This document shows, one piece after another, positions 17,191-25,066 of a stretch of 64,000 nucleotides of DNA. The stretch spans positions 47,261 through 111,260 of the forward strand of contig NTKC01000002.1 in the NCBI GenBank assembly GCA_002456995.1, written 5' to 3'. The stretch is from Candidatus Thioglobus sp. MED-G25 (GTDB lineage Bacteria > Pseudomonadota > Gammaproteobacteria > Arenicellales > UBA868). The notes beneath the pieces were generated by a model. That model ran no database searches, was not told the origin of the DNA, and worked only from the letters and a program-made list of their open reading frames with translations. The position numbers and the translations under genes were made by a program. Each line of letters opens with the position of its first letter. Within the stretch, counting starts at the first letter, position 1.

Positions 17191-17210
17191 ACAGGGATAG
17201 GATAACGGTA
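17191..17210 (+). repeat. 20-bp repeat, copy 1, upstream of the DUF411 gene
   Basis: ACAGGGATAGGATAACGGTA matches the sequence at 17741-17760 at 17 of 20 positions. Both copies lie 50-75 bases upstream of plus-strand genes, which suggests a shared promoter or regulator site. Confidence 0.5.
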
Positions 17211-17262
17211 TTTCGATTCCAGTTGGATTTAATTACCAAACAAAATAATGAAGGTGCAAATA

Positions 17263-17697
17263 ATGTTTTACCCAATCGTTCTGGTGATGGTTTTCGGGTT
17301 TGTAATGAACCCGGCGTTTTCGGCTGAATCCACTATTACTGTATGGAAGTCGGCGAGTTGTGGTTGTTGCCAGAAATGGGTCGATTATCTGCAGGACGAG
17401 GGATTTGAAGTAACCGCTCATAATGTTGACGATGTTGTTTCAATAAAGCGGAAGCTGGGAATGACCGATCCGGCGCTATATTCTTGCCATACAGCCAAGG
17501 TGGGCGGCTATCTCATAGAGGGTCATGTCCCCGCATCAGATATTCGTCGACTATTGGATGATCGCCCAACATTGGTGGGGCTCACTGCACCGGGTATGCC
17601 ACAGATGTCCCCCGGCATGTTGAGTATCGAACCTAAAGGCTACGATGTTCTGCAATTTAATGCGAAACTGGAAACCAGCGTGTTCTCCAGTTACTAG
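17263..17697 (+). CDS. DUF411 family periplasmic metal-binding protein
   Basis: The protein has a signal peptide (hydrophobic core followed by AFSAES) and a thioredoxin-like DUF411 domain. The N-terminal motif WKSASCGCCQKWVDYLQDEGF carries the CxxC-type metal ligands, and YSCHTAKVGGYLIEGHVPA and PGMPQMSPGM are characteristic. DUF411 proteins are often linked to copper handling in the periplasm. The ATG at 17263 is preferred because AAGGTG lies six bases upstream; an earlier ATG at 17248 would add MKVQI. It is followed by the GFA gene on the same strand. Confidence 0.85.
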   Translation: MFYPIVLVMVFGFVMNPAFSAESTITVWKSASCGCCQKWVDYLQDEGFEVTAHNVDDVVSIKRKLGMTDPALYSCHTAKVGGYLIEGHVPASDIRRLLDDRPTLVGLTAPGMPQMSPGMLSIEPKGYDVLQFNAKLETSVFSSY

Positions 17698-17740
17698 TAG
17701 TAGAGATTAATCAGAGTAATAGCTTGGTTGTCTCCCTGTA

Positions 17741-17760
17741 ACAGGAATAGGATAGCGTTA
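17741..17760 (+). repeat. 20-bp repeat, copy 2, upstream of the GFA gene
   Basis: ACAGGAATAGGATAGCGTTA matches the copy at 17191-17210 at 17 of 20 positions and lies 30 bases before the GTG start of the GFA gene. Confidence 0.5.
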
Positions 17761-17790
17761 TAGGGTTTTGACTAGTAAAGGCAGGCAAAA

Positions 17791-18270
17791 GTGAATATCC
17801 AAAAAAGGAAAGGTGGTTGTCAATGTGGTGAAATTTCATACGAACTGTCAGGGTTACCGATTGCTTTATATCGTTGCCATTGTACTGACTGTCAAATAGG
17901 TTCCGGTTCTGCGTTTGGTATGAGCATGTGGGTAAGGCAATATGATTTCAATCTCACTCAATCACGAGGACTCCCATTAGGCGTTCTTGAATCATTCGTT
18001 CGGACTGCAGACAGTGGCGCCAAGATAGAAGGCTTCTTTTGTGGTTCCTGTGGTGTCAGGATTTATGCCAAAGCCGCACTATTAGATTCCAAATACATAG
18101 TTTTGAAGCCGGGTACGCTTCAAGATACTGATGATCTACGTCCTTCTGCAGATATCTGGATTCAAAGCAAGCAAGAGTGGTTCGAGCTGCCAACAAATAC
18201 CAAGCATTTCCATGGGCAACCACTTCCTGAGGAGTTAATTGGAAGTTATGAAGAAGTAAAACTATCCTAG
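17791..18270 (+). CDS. GFA-family (Mss4-like) zinc protein
   Basis: This 159-residue protein has the zinc-binding pattern of the GFA family: GGCQCGEISYEL, then YRCHCTDCQIGSGSAF and FFCGSCGVRIYAK. The family is named for a glutathione-formaldehyde adduct-forming enzyme, but most members have unknown function. The start is a GTG with AAGG upstream. A link to formaldehyde would fit the one-carbon genes elsewhere in the window, but its place in the accessory region makes this speculative. Confidence 0.85.
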   Translation: MNIQKRKGGCQCGEISYELSGLPIALYRCHCTDCQIGSGSAFGMSMWVRQYDFNLTQSRGLPLGVLESFVRTADSGAKIEGFFCGSCGVRIYAKAALLDSKYIVLKPGTLQDTDDLRPSADIWIQSKQEWFELPTNTKHFHGQPLPEELIGSYEEVKLS

Positions 18271-18380
18271 CCCAGTCTCTCCAATGAAGTCGGTAAAGGG
18301 CGGATCAATGGGCGGTTCGATCGTGGCTACTTAATTAGGTATATCCTGTTATTCGAGATTTAGACTGGAGGTCAGAAATT

Positions 18381-18635
18381 ATGACGATTGGTAAATTCAC
18401 GACAGCCGTTCGAGCCGCTAAAGCGATTAAAAGCATGTTGCCCGACAGTGTTTTTGAGGACATGAAGAAATATGTTGACACCCAAGTCCAGTCCGTAATT
18501 GGGAAAATGAACCTCGTGAGCCGGGAAGAATACGAGGAGCAGAACAAACAGTTACGTCAACTGCGCGAGAAAATCGAATCATTAGAACACTCAGTCGCTA
18601 ACCCCAACGACAAACCAAGACCAAAGCCGAAATAA
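18381..18635 (+). CDS. BMFP / UbiK-like accessory protein
   Basis: This 84-residue protein of the membrane fusogenic (BMFP) family has an amphipathic N-terminal helix (FEDMKKYVDTQVQSVIGKMN), the conserved block LVSREEYEEQNKQLRQLREK leading into a C-terminal coiled coil (IESLEHSVAN), and a basic proline-rich tail. UbiK helps the aerobic ubiquinone-synthesis complex. A coq7 gene lies at 49 kb, but the two are not linked. The divergent sequence and location suggest a paralog. GGAGG precedes the ATG. Confidence 0.75.
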   Translation: MTIGKFTTAVRAAKAIKSMLPDSVFEDMKKYVDTQVQSVIGKMNLVSREEYEEQNKQLRQLREKIESLEHSVANPNDKPRPKPK

Positions 18636-18773
18636 TTCCGCAATGAAGCAGTGTAATTTACGGTACTAGTGAGATGTTGGCAGCAGTTAACCCAACCTCC
18701 CCACCAAACTCTCACTTCGGCCCGAAAATTATCCACTTATACTGCCTATACGTTGACCCGCCTGGTGACTTGC

Positions 18774-19655
18774 ATGCCGCTAACCTATTTTGACCGGACG
18801 ACCGAGACAGGAAGCGTTGTGGAAGCGCTTCGGCATGACGGTGCCGTCGTGGTCACTGGTGTCGTAGAGCCCTGTCTGGTCGACACAATTAGGGAGGAAT
18901 TGCGACCTCGCCTCGACAAGTCTGGGCTCGATACCCGCGGCGACTTCAATGGCGATCGGACGCTGCGTGTCGAGGCCAGCGTTCTCTGCGCGGCGCCCAG
19001 TGCGGCCGATCTCGTGGATCACGACCTGGTGGTTCGCGTTGCCGACGAGATTCTATTGCCGCATTGTGCGGTCTACCAGGTTGGCAGTATGTCAGCGATC
19101 GAACTTCTGTCTGGCGAGTCTGCTCAGGCATTGCATCGGGACGATTCACTTTACCCGATCCAAAACGCCGGGATGGAACTTCAGATTGGGGTCATGTGGG
19201 CACTTGACGACTTTACCGAGGAGAACGGTGGCACGCGCGTTGTACTGGGTAGTCACCGCTTCATACGCTCTTGGCATCTGCCAGACGTCTCCAATTGGGA
19301 AGCGGCCGTAATGCCGAAAGGCTCAGCGCTTTTTTACATGGGTTCGACTTGGCATGGCAGCGGTGCGAACCGAAGCAGCGCGACGCGCGCGGGGCTCATT
19401 AACACCTATTCGCTGGGTTGGCTGCGACAGGAATCGAATCAATACCTGGAAATGTCACCTGAAATTGCCGCAGGGTTTGGGCCGCGCCTGCGCGCGCTGC
19501 TCGGCTATACACCGCATGGATCGGGCGACGACCAGATCGGAAATTTCCGCGGCCATTGTCCTGCTTGGGTCGAAACGCCGCCGGAGCCCGCGTGGCGCGA
19601 TGAACGGGGGCAGGTTGGAACCGCTGCGGACGCGAAACGGCAAACAGGCGTCTGA
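18774..19655 (+). CDS. Phytanoyl-CoA dioxygenase (PhyH) family protein
   Basis: This Fe(II)/2-oxoglutarate-dependent oxygenase-like protein has about 293 residues from the preferred ATG at 18774 ([15 protein letters not shown]). An upstream ATG at 18669 would add 35 residues with no family similarity. The iron ligands are visible as HRD in [10 protein letters not shown] and the distal histidine in [12 protein letters not shown]. The gene is distinctly richer in G+C, with many GCC/CGC codons, than the small genes on both sides, which suggests a separate origin. The substrate is unknown. Confidence 0.82.
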   Translation: MPLTYFDRTTETGSVVEALRHDGAVVVTGVVEPCLVDTIREELRPRLDKSGLDTRGDFNGDRTLRVEASVLCAAPSAADLVDHDLVVRVADEILLPHCAVYQVGSMSAIELLSGESAQALHRDDSLYPIQNAGMELQIGVMWALDDFTEENGGTRVVLGSHRFIRSWHLPDVSNWEAAVMPKGSALFYMGSTWHGSGANRSSATRAGLINTYSLGWLRQESNQYLEMSPEIAAGFGPRLRALLGYTPHGSGDDQIGNFRGHCPAWVETPPEPAWRDERGQVGTAADAKRQTGV

Positions 19656-19822
19656 TCGATCCGTGGTTAAACACGGTTGGTCTCGACCAATGGCTGGTGG
19701 CGGATGAATTCTACCCAATAGGTGATTAGGTCTGTGGGTTTGGATTGTTATTAACCTAAATTGAAACACATCTGTACCTAACCTAATCTCTTCACTAAAT
19801 GCTCTGCTCTTTATTGGGTTCG

Positions 19823-19903
19823 CTACTTTTTCCTAAGTAGAAGAAAAATAGTAAACATACCAAGTATGAAAAGCCCTAGTAGTGCGCTATCAGGTATGTC
19901 CAT
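19823..19903 (-). CDS. Tiny single-span membrane protein, 26 aa
   Basis: The frame encodes MDIPDSALLGLFILGMFTIF followed by LLLRKK: one hydrophobic helix with a positive C-terminal anchor. AAAGGCG lies just upstream of the ATG at a good distance, and the start is 10 bases after the stop of the 40-residue ORF. Ribosome-binding site, spacing and topology all support a real product. Bases 19656-19822 to its left hold nothing I recognise. Confidence 0.5.
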   Translation of the reverse strand: MDIPDSALLGLFILGMFTIFLLLRKK

Positions 19904-19913
19904 GTACGCCTTT

Positions 19914-20036
19914 CTAGTTGTCGTCAGCGTTCCAGTAGGCCCGAATAAACCGATAGACAAAAATTCCACAGTAAATCACAGCTGCACACATCAAGACGCC
20001 AAAGGTTGAAATCCAAATAAAGGATGCTATGTCCAT
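19914..20036 (-). CDS. Small single-span membrane protein, 40 aa
   Basis: This 40-residue frame has one long hydrophobic helix (IASFIWISTFGVLMCAAVIY) and a short basic/aromatic tail (YRFIRAYWNADDN). Its ATG directly abuts the stop codon of the 45-residue frame upstream with no gap, which is typical of translational coupling. It shares its first residues (MDI) with the next small membrane protein. No family is recognised. Confidence 0.45.
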   Translation of the reverse strand: MDIASFIWISTFGVLMCAAVIYCGIFVYRFIRAYWNADDN

Positions 20037-20174
20037 TTAGATGTCTAAGGCTCTACAGCCCATATTATGGTCAGTATTACTACAAGAGCTACGAACGAAT
20101 CCTGTATCACCGCCTATCCCTAGCGCCCTTAAAACTGCGCTGCGTTTACGCTTCGGTTTCTTGTTTTCTGGCAT
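20037..20174 (-). CDS. Small basic protein, 45 aa, with duplicated leader
   Basis: The product starts MPENKKPKRKRSAVLRALGI and is strongly basic at the N-terminus, with three cysteines in the second half. Its leader and first codons (20160-20192) are a copy of the leader of the 26-residue frame at 16445. It heads a run of three tiny minus-strand frames (45, 40 and 26 residues). The function is unknown. Confidence 0.4.
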   Translation of the reverse strand: MPENKKPKRKRSAVLRALGIGGDTGFVRSSCSNTDHNMGCRALDI

Positions 20175-20314
20175 AAAAGAAATGTAGCAGAACATCTTAT
20201 TAGTAGGTGATTAACCAGTTCGCGTGCTGAAGCACTTATTTTGTGGCCTTTGGCGTCCCCCGATTCATACCTTAAACACGAGAGTTTCTACTCTAAAGCC
20301 TCGGTCACCGTAAT

Positions 20315-20422
20315 CTATTTTCTGGCGATGCTAAGCAAGCTAAATGTTTTGTAGAGTGGGGTGTATTCGTTTCGACGGATTACGACTTGGTATTTGCCAT
20401 TACGGTGCTTGATGCTTGGCAT
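20315..20422 (-). pseudogene. Truncated tyrosine integrase, N-terminal arm-binding domain
   Basis: The frame encodes 35 residues beginning MPSIKHRNGKYQVVIRRNEY, the pattern of the arm-type DNA-binding domain at the N-terminus of phage and island integrases. A strong AGGAG lies upstream of the ATG. The frame stops after SIARK, and the adjacent frame continues as KIDYGDRGF, as expected of an integrase after a one-base deletion. The catalytic domain is missing. Together with the tRNA-Arg remnant 75 bases away it marks the end of a decayed integrative element. Confidence 0.7.
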
Positions 20423-20496
20423 GTTGGCTCTCCTGTGTGGCCTATGTGGGGCAACACGGGAAGAGGAATTGGCTAAATGACTATAATCAGCGACTT

Positions 20497-20559
20497 AGTG
20501 ATAGGTTCGCTCGCCCTTCGGAGGCAGAGACCAGAGGTTCGAATCCCTCGGGTGCGCCA
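20497..20559 (+). pseudogene. Decayed tRNA-Arg (anticodon TCG), probable attachment-site remnant
   Basis: The 3' half reads like a bacterial tRNA-Arg: an anticodon arm with loop CTTCGGA (anticodon TCG) closed by GGCAG, then CCAGAGGTTCGAATCC, an acceptor strand CGGGTGC and the end GCCA. The T-stem lacks a base, the 5' anticodon strand is altered, and no 5' acceptor strand (expected GCACCCG) exists at the right distance. It is therefore not a functional tRNA but the kind of 3' fragment left at an island junction. Confidence 0.65.
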
Positions 20560-20694
20560 GTTTTGAATAGCGAGCTGCAGCAAATCGTTGTCAGGGTTAC
20601 TTTACACTGTAGTGGAAATTCGTTCTATAATTTTGTCTCTAACGCTGAGTGCAAGAACAAATATTCTGCCCAACTAATTCTCCATACATAGACC

Positions 20695-22473
20695 ATGGAA
20701 CCTACAAAACTGACCCGAAAACTCGCGACGATTTTGGCAGCTGACTGTGTAGGTTTCAGCAAGCTGATGGACGTCAACGAAGAGTTGACGCTTCAGAATA
20801 TCAAGGTCTGCCGTAGTCTGATAGACCCGATTATCAAGGAACACGGCGGCCGTATTTTTCATACCGCCGGCGATTCCGTGATTGCCGAATTCAGTAGCGT
20901 GGTCGAATCTGTGAACGCGGCCATCGAATTCCAGAAAATTCTTAGCGAGCGGAATGACAGCCTTAACGAAGAATCCCAGATGATATTCAGGGTTGGCATT
21001 CACCTAGACGACGTCATCATTGAAGGCGACAACATCTATGGCAGTGGAGTTAATGTCGCAGCAAGGCTTGAGGGCCTGTGCAAACCTGGCTGCATACTGT
21101 TGTCCAGAACGGTGCATGAAAAGATCGTCAAAAGAATCTCGATTGCGATTGATAATCTGGGTAATGCAAAACTCAAAAACATTGAAGGAGATTATGAGAT
21201 TTACCAGATCTCACCAATTCTGGAAGATAGAACTGCTTCAGGCGAACAGGATGCGCATATTGTTTCTCCAGTAGATAATAGAGTCGCAAAGTCAATGAAA
21301 GATGGTGACATCAAACCTCGCTTGATGTTGCTGCCCTTCAGAAACCTGAACAAAAGTGAAGACAATGATTTCCTCGTCGATGGCATCGTGGATGACATCA
21401 TCACTGAACTCTCAATGATTAATTCGATTGAAATCATGTCACGTAACACAACCTTTGATTACAAAGATAATCCCATTGATGTGATAGAAGCTGCCGAAAA
21501 ATACAAACTAGACTATGTGATCACTGGAAGTATCCGGTCAGCAGGCAATCGGGTGCGTATTTCTGCAGAATTGGGAGATCCTATCTCGGGTGACTCGATA
21601 TGGAGCGAGCGTTATGACAGGACTATGGATGATGTTTTTGAGATTCAGGATGAGATCGTCAGCAAAATGGCGAATACGGTCCTAAGCGAAATAGAAGTCA
21701 CCAGTCTGAAGCGGGCCAAACGAAAACCGACTAACAAAATGACTTCCTATGAGTATCTCCTGCAGGGCAAATACCACAAGCGAAAGTTAACCAAGGACGA
21801 CGCCAATATTGCAGTCGATATGTTCACCAACGCCATCGAGAATGATCCGAGCAATGGAAGAGCATACGCCGAGCGTTGCTGCACTTGGGCCGATGGACTC
21901 GGTCACAGTTGGTTCGACGAATCAGACGACGATCTGCACAAGAAAATTCGAACCACACTGGCAGATGCCTACGAACTGACCGACCACGACTGGGACTGCC
22001 ATCGTTTGCTATGCAATATTTCTTTGCATCTTGATTTGAACTACGATAAAGCAGAAGAACACGGGAAGAAAGCCTATGAGCTAAATCCAAATAATCCTAC
22101 CGTGCTGGCTTCTTACGGCAAATCGCTTGTGCAGAATGGAAAATGCGAAAAAGGAGTCGAATTACTCCGTAAAGCTCAAGAGCTCGATCCACTGAGTCAG
22201 CAACTGATCGACGACTTCATTTGGGGATCCTATAACCTGGGTGATTATGACGCCTGTATTGAATTCTCCAACAGGATTAGAAAGATCAGACCGAATACCT
22301 GGCTATTAAAAATTGCAAGCTTTGGTGCGCTCAATCGGCAGGAAGAGAGAGACCAGGAGATCAGTCAGTTCATCGAATTTCACGGAAAAGATGAATTGAG
22401 CGACCAACTGGAGAAGCTGAATTCCAACAATCAAGATATCGGTGAGTCGACAAGAAATTTTGTCTTGAACTAG
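20695..22473 (+). CDS. Class III adenylate/guanylate cyclase with TolB-like and TPR domains
   Basis: This 592-residue protein begins with a class III nucleotide cyclase domain (about residues 5-165). Both metal aspartates are present (ILAADCVGFSKLM and HTAGDSVIAEF), and SGVNVAARLEG carries the conserved Asn/Arg. A FlgO/TolB-N-like domain follows (about 205-330, LMLLPFRNLNKSEDNDFLVDG, YVITGSIRSAGNRVRISAEL), then TPR repeats (about 350-560). Such proteins probably make cAMP under control of a protein or envelope partner. No membrane helix is visible. It begins 135 bases right of the tRNA remnant, just outside the presumed island. Confidence 0.88.
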   Translation: MEPTKLTRKLATILAADCVGFSKLMDVNEELTLQNIKVCRSLIDPIIKEHGGRIFHTAGDSVIAEFSSVVESVNAAIEFQKILSERNDSLNEESQMIFRVGIHLDDVIIEGDNIYGSGVNVAARLEGLCKPGCILLSRTVHEKIVKRISIAIDNLGNAKLKNIEGDYEIYQISPILEDRTASGEQDAHIVSPVDNRVAKSMKDGDIKPRLMLLPFRNLNKSEDNDFLVDGIVDDIITELSMINSIEIMSRNTTFDYKDNPIDVIEAAEKYKLDYVITGSIRSAGNRVRISAELGDPISGDSIWSERYDRTMDDVFEIQDEIVSKMANTVLSEIEVTSLKRAKRKPTNKMTSYEYLLQGKYHKRKLTKDDANIAVDMFTNAIENDPSNGRAYAERCCTWADGLGHSWFDESDDDLHKKIRTTLADAYELTDHDWDCHRLLCNISLHLDLNYDKAEEHGKKAYELNPNNPTVLASYGKSLVQNGKCEKGVELLRKAQELDPLSQQLIDDFIWGSYNLGDYDACIEFSNRIRKIRPNTWLLKIASFGALNRQEERDQEISQFIEFHGKDELSDQLEKLNSNNQDIGESTRNFVLN

Positions 22474-22615
22474 ATTTAACGCTCACGACAGGTGGCAACG
22501 GTGTCATTGAGTAGTGCAAACAGCGGTAGAGATCATGCTATGTCGGTTTTTTCTTCCCCCAATCATTAGCAGAGACTTTCCATCAGGCCGTGTGCTTTTG
22601 GACCAAAGAGTCACT

Positions 22616-22729
22616 TTATTGTGCCGATGGCACACCAGCTGCCTTTGCTTCGGCCACCAGATAGTCCCTGCCGCGGATCATATCGTCTAATGTTCCGAAT
22701 CCATTGGTGTAGTGTCCGGTATACCCCAT
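22616..22729 (-). pseudogene. Possible gene remnant, 37 residues
   Basis: This minus-strand frame encodes MGYTGHYTNGFGTLDDMIRG and 17 more residues with a normal protein-like composition, yet it is very short and has no ribosome-binding site. A stop codon lies just upstream in the same frame. It looks like the surviving end of a lost gene. I see nothing else in the 22474-22887 interval apart from a T-rich run near 22550. Confidence 0.25.
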
Positions 22730-22887
22730 TCTGGCTTCTCATGAGACTCACGTTAGCATGTTGATGCTATTTTCTCTACTCGCTGCCGGGAACATATGAT
22801 ATAGACTAAGATTCGAACTACAATGCCATTGTTCGGGTTAACTCAATAAGGGTCAGATTCGTTTTGACAGAGCAACAAGGATAGTTT

Positions 22888-23148
22888 GTGGTTGAAGGTA
22901 ATTTGTTAATAGGCGCATTGGCACTCTGCCGTGAAGGCAAATGGGATGCCGCTCACAAAATTGTTCAGCAGGACAACAGTCGCCTGTCTGCGTGGCTCCA
23001 TGGCGTGATTCACCAAGAAGAAGGCGATCTCTCCAATGCCCGTTACTGGTTCAATCGTGCGGGTCGGGCTAAGCCAGATTCGAGGACTGCTGATGAACTC
23101 AATCATTTCGAGCATGAGCTGATTGGCCCAGACGTAGACAAGTTATAA
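22888..23148 (+). CDS. Conserved hypothetical protein with a single TPR-like hairpin, 86 aa
   Basis: This 86-residue helical protein contains CREGKWDAAHKIVQQDNSRL, AWLHGVIHQEEGDLSNARYW and FNRAGRAKP, a block seen in a widespread family of small uncharacterised proteins whose helices resemble a TPR or Sel1 hairpin. The start is a GTG preceded by AAGGA. It lies 82 bases before the Rieske oxygenase gene on the same strand and may be co-transcribed with it. No function is established. Confidence 0.7.
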   Translation: MVEGNLLIGALALCREGKWDAAHKIVQQDNSRLSAWLHGVIHQEEGDLSNARYWFNRAGRAKPDSRTADELNHFEHELIGPDVDKL

Positions 23149-23230
23149 TTTAGTAGCGTTTGGGACCTGTACCTATCACACCGATAACCTGGTGTATTTA
23201 TTGATTCGAACTGACAATAAAAGCTTCGTC

Positions 23231-24487
23231 ATGGTTCAATCAGACATTGATGGGTTGATTAGGCGACAGAAATCCGGCTGTACGCTGGAGCAGATGTTTT
23301 ATCGCAACTCAGATATCTACCAGCTGGAGTTTCAGCGGGTCTTATCCCCTCAGTGGTTATACGTAGAACACGAGTCAGAACTTCCCAATCCTGGTGATTT
23401 CCTCACTTATGAGATTGGTGAAGAGTCCATCATTATTGTTCGCGGCTCCGATCGACAATTGCATGCTTTTTTTAACGTCTGCCGTCATCGAGGATCTCGG
23501 ATTTGTCTGAAAAAGAGCGGTAACACTCGTAGATTTGTCTGTCCTTATCATGCCTGGGCGTACGATCTTGAGGGTAATTTGCTTTCGGCACGACATATGG
23601 CGGATGATTTCGATCAGTCTCAACACGGACTGCACCGCTGTCAGGTCGAAGTTCTGGAAGGCCTTGTTTTTATTAGTCTTGCGTCACAGGGTAATGCAGA
23701 ATTTAGTCAGATCAGGCATAACCTGTTGCCTTATCTTAAACCCCATGGTTTAACGCAGACTAAGATTGTCCATCGGGAGGTTTATCCAACCCATGCGAAC
23801 TGGAAGCTTGTGGTGGAAAATTTTCGTGAGTGCTATCACTGCATGTCCGCTCATCCAGAATATACCCAAGTCAACGACTATGTCCGTGCAGGCGAACGCG
23901 GTTCCGAGGCCTATCAGGCAATGAACGAACAGTTCGAGGAAGTCGCCAGGAGCAAGGGTCGTAAATCTGGTATGGAACATTTTCCATTGCCCAGTCAGCC
24001 TCATCAGGTTTGGCGGCTTCCCATACAAGAAGGTTATAAGACATTAACCCGTGACGGGAGTCCCGCAGGCCCATTACTGGGTGAGTTTGAGGAATACGAC
24101 GGTGCTGAAACCGGCTCTTTTATCGGAGCGCTTTCATATTTGTATGTCACAAATGATCATGCAACCACCTTTCGATTTACACCGAAGTCTCCAGACTTTA
24201 CGGAGGTTGTGGTGTCCTGGCTGGTGCGTGAAGATGCGAAAGAGGGTGTTGACTACGATCTTGATCATCTAAAGTGGATGTGGGACGTGACCACGATCCA
24301 AGATACAAAGATCATTAATAATAATCAAAAAGGTGTGAATTCAAGCCACTATTCACCAGGTCCGTACAGTGAATATGAGCTCGCGACGGCTAACTTTACT
24401 GCCTGGTATTTGTGGCGACTATCTGGGCGCACCGACATCGAATGCCCGACTCGGGAAGACAGGTTTTTTTATGACAGAATGTTTTAG
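23231..24487 (+). CDS. Rieske oxygenase alpha subunit, GbcA-like
   Basis: This protein of about 418 residues has an N-terminal Rieske domain (CRHRGSRICL and CPYHAWAYDLEGNLL, giving C84-H86 and C104-H107 counted from this start) and a C-terminal mononuclear iron domain with NWKLVVENFRECYHCMSAHPEY. The sequence around ARHMADDFDQSQHGLH is close to glycine betaine monooxygenase GbcA and stachydrine/carnitine oxygenases, which demethylate or oxidise quaternary amines. The partner reductase (GbcB-like) is not adjacent. A GTG at 23192 would add 13 residues; neither start has a good ribosome-binding site. A link to the methylated-amine genes at 53-64 kb is inferred. Confidence 0.87.
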   Translation: MVQSDIDGLIRRQKSGCTLEQMFYRNSDIYQLEFQRVLSPQWLYVEHESELPNPGDFLTYEIGEESIIIVRGSDRQLHAFFNVCRHRGSRICLKKSGNTRRFVCPYHAWAYDLEGNLLSARHMADDFDQSQHGLHRCQVEVLEGLVFISLASQGNAEFSQIRHNLLPYLKPHGLTQTKIVHREVYPTHANWKLVVENFRECYHCMSAHPEYTQVNDYVRAGERGSEAYQAMNEQFEEVARSKGRKSGMEHFPLPSQPHQVWRLPIQEGYKTLTRDGSPAGPLLGEFEEYDGAETGSFIGALSYLYVTNDHATTFRFTPKSPDFTEVVVSWLVREDAKEGVDYDLDHLKWMWDVTTIQDTKIINNNQKGVNSSHYSPGPYSEYELATANFTAWYLWRLSGRTDIECPTREDRFFYDRMF

Positions 24488-24526
24488 GGGGATAACCCAG
24501 ATCCTGTAACAAAAATGGAGCGATAA

Positions 24527-24799
24527 TCAGAGTTTCTTCTTAGGAATGGTGCGAATGTTCAGATCAGTAATTAGGAGTGAGACATAACTCGATACCTCTT
24601 TCTTTGTGCCCTGACGGTAGCCAGTAACCGTGGATACTGAATTGGCGACGGTGTACTTGTAGCAACGACCGTTGGAGCCTCCGCTGGGCAGTTCGGCTTT
24701 CTCGAGTTCGATCATTCCATATTCGAGGTGGGCAAAATTTTCGAGATCGAGCACTATAGGTGCTTCACCTTTTCTGTGTATTGTCTTTATTTCCGCCAT
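24527..24799 (-). CDS. Hypothetical protein, 90 aa
   Basis: This is a 90-residue protein with mixed strand and turn character (IVLDLENFAHLEYGMIELEK, then SGGSNGRCYKYTVANSVSTV) and a basic C-terminus (IPKKKL). No membrane segment, signal peptide or known motif is seen. It sits convergently after the Rieske oxygenase with a 39-base gap. Both the frame length and its composition support a real gene, but the family is not recognised. The 24800-25066 stretch upstream holds a TATAAT/TATAAC pair near 24925 and no gene. Confidence 0.5.
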   Translation of the reverse strand: MAEIKTIHRKGEAPIVLDLENFAHLEYGMIELEKAELPSGGSNGRCYKYTVANSVSTVTGYRQGTKKEVSSYVSLLITDLNIRTIPKKKL

Positions 24800-25066
24800 T
24801 TCTGACCTTGCATTGATTTAGATTTAGGAGTGATTAAAGTCTGTCGGCCACCGAAGAAGAGGTCTCTTTGTCAGCCGAAAGATGTATTTGTTAGCTCGAA
24901 CATGTTGTACAAAAGAGCAACTTATAATTATAACATTGATGTTTCAGTGAATCCAGGAGCTAAGTGAGTAGTCACTATTTCAACTCAAAACAGAGCGGAA
25001 TTGATTGAATTGCATGGTTGGTTCTGTGATTCTTGGCGTCATCTACGTAGTTAGCTATATCTAACA

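Noticed and set aside
18669..18773. N-terminal 35 residues of the PhyH protein
   Set aside because: They lie in A+T-rich DNA unlike the gene body and have no family match; the ATG at 18774 is preferred.
20497..20559. Functional tRNA-Arg
   Set aside because: No 5' acceptor strand pairs with CGGGTGC at tRNA distance, and the T-stem lacks a base.
13705..20560. Integron cassette array
   Set aside because: Many small genes of unknown function suggested one, but orientations are mixed, I found no integron integrase and no regular attC-like inverted repeats between genes.
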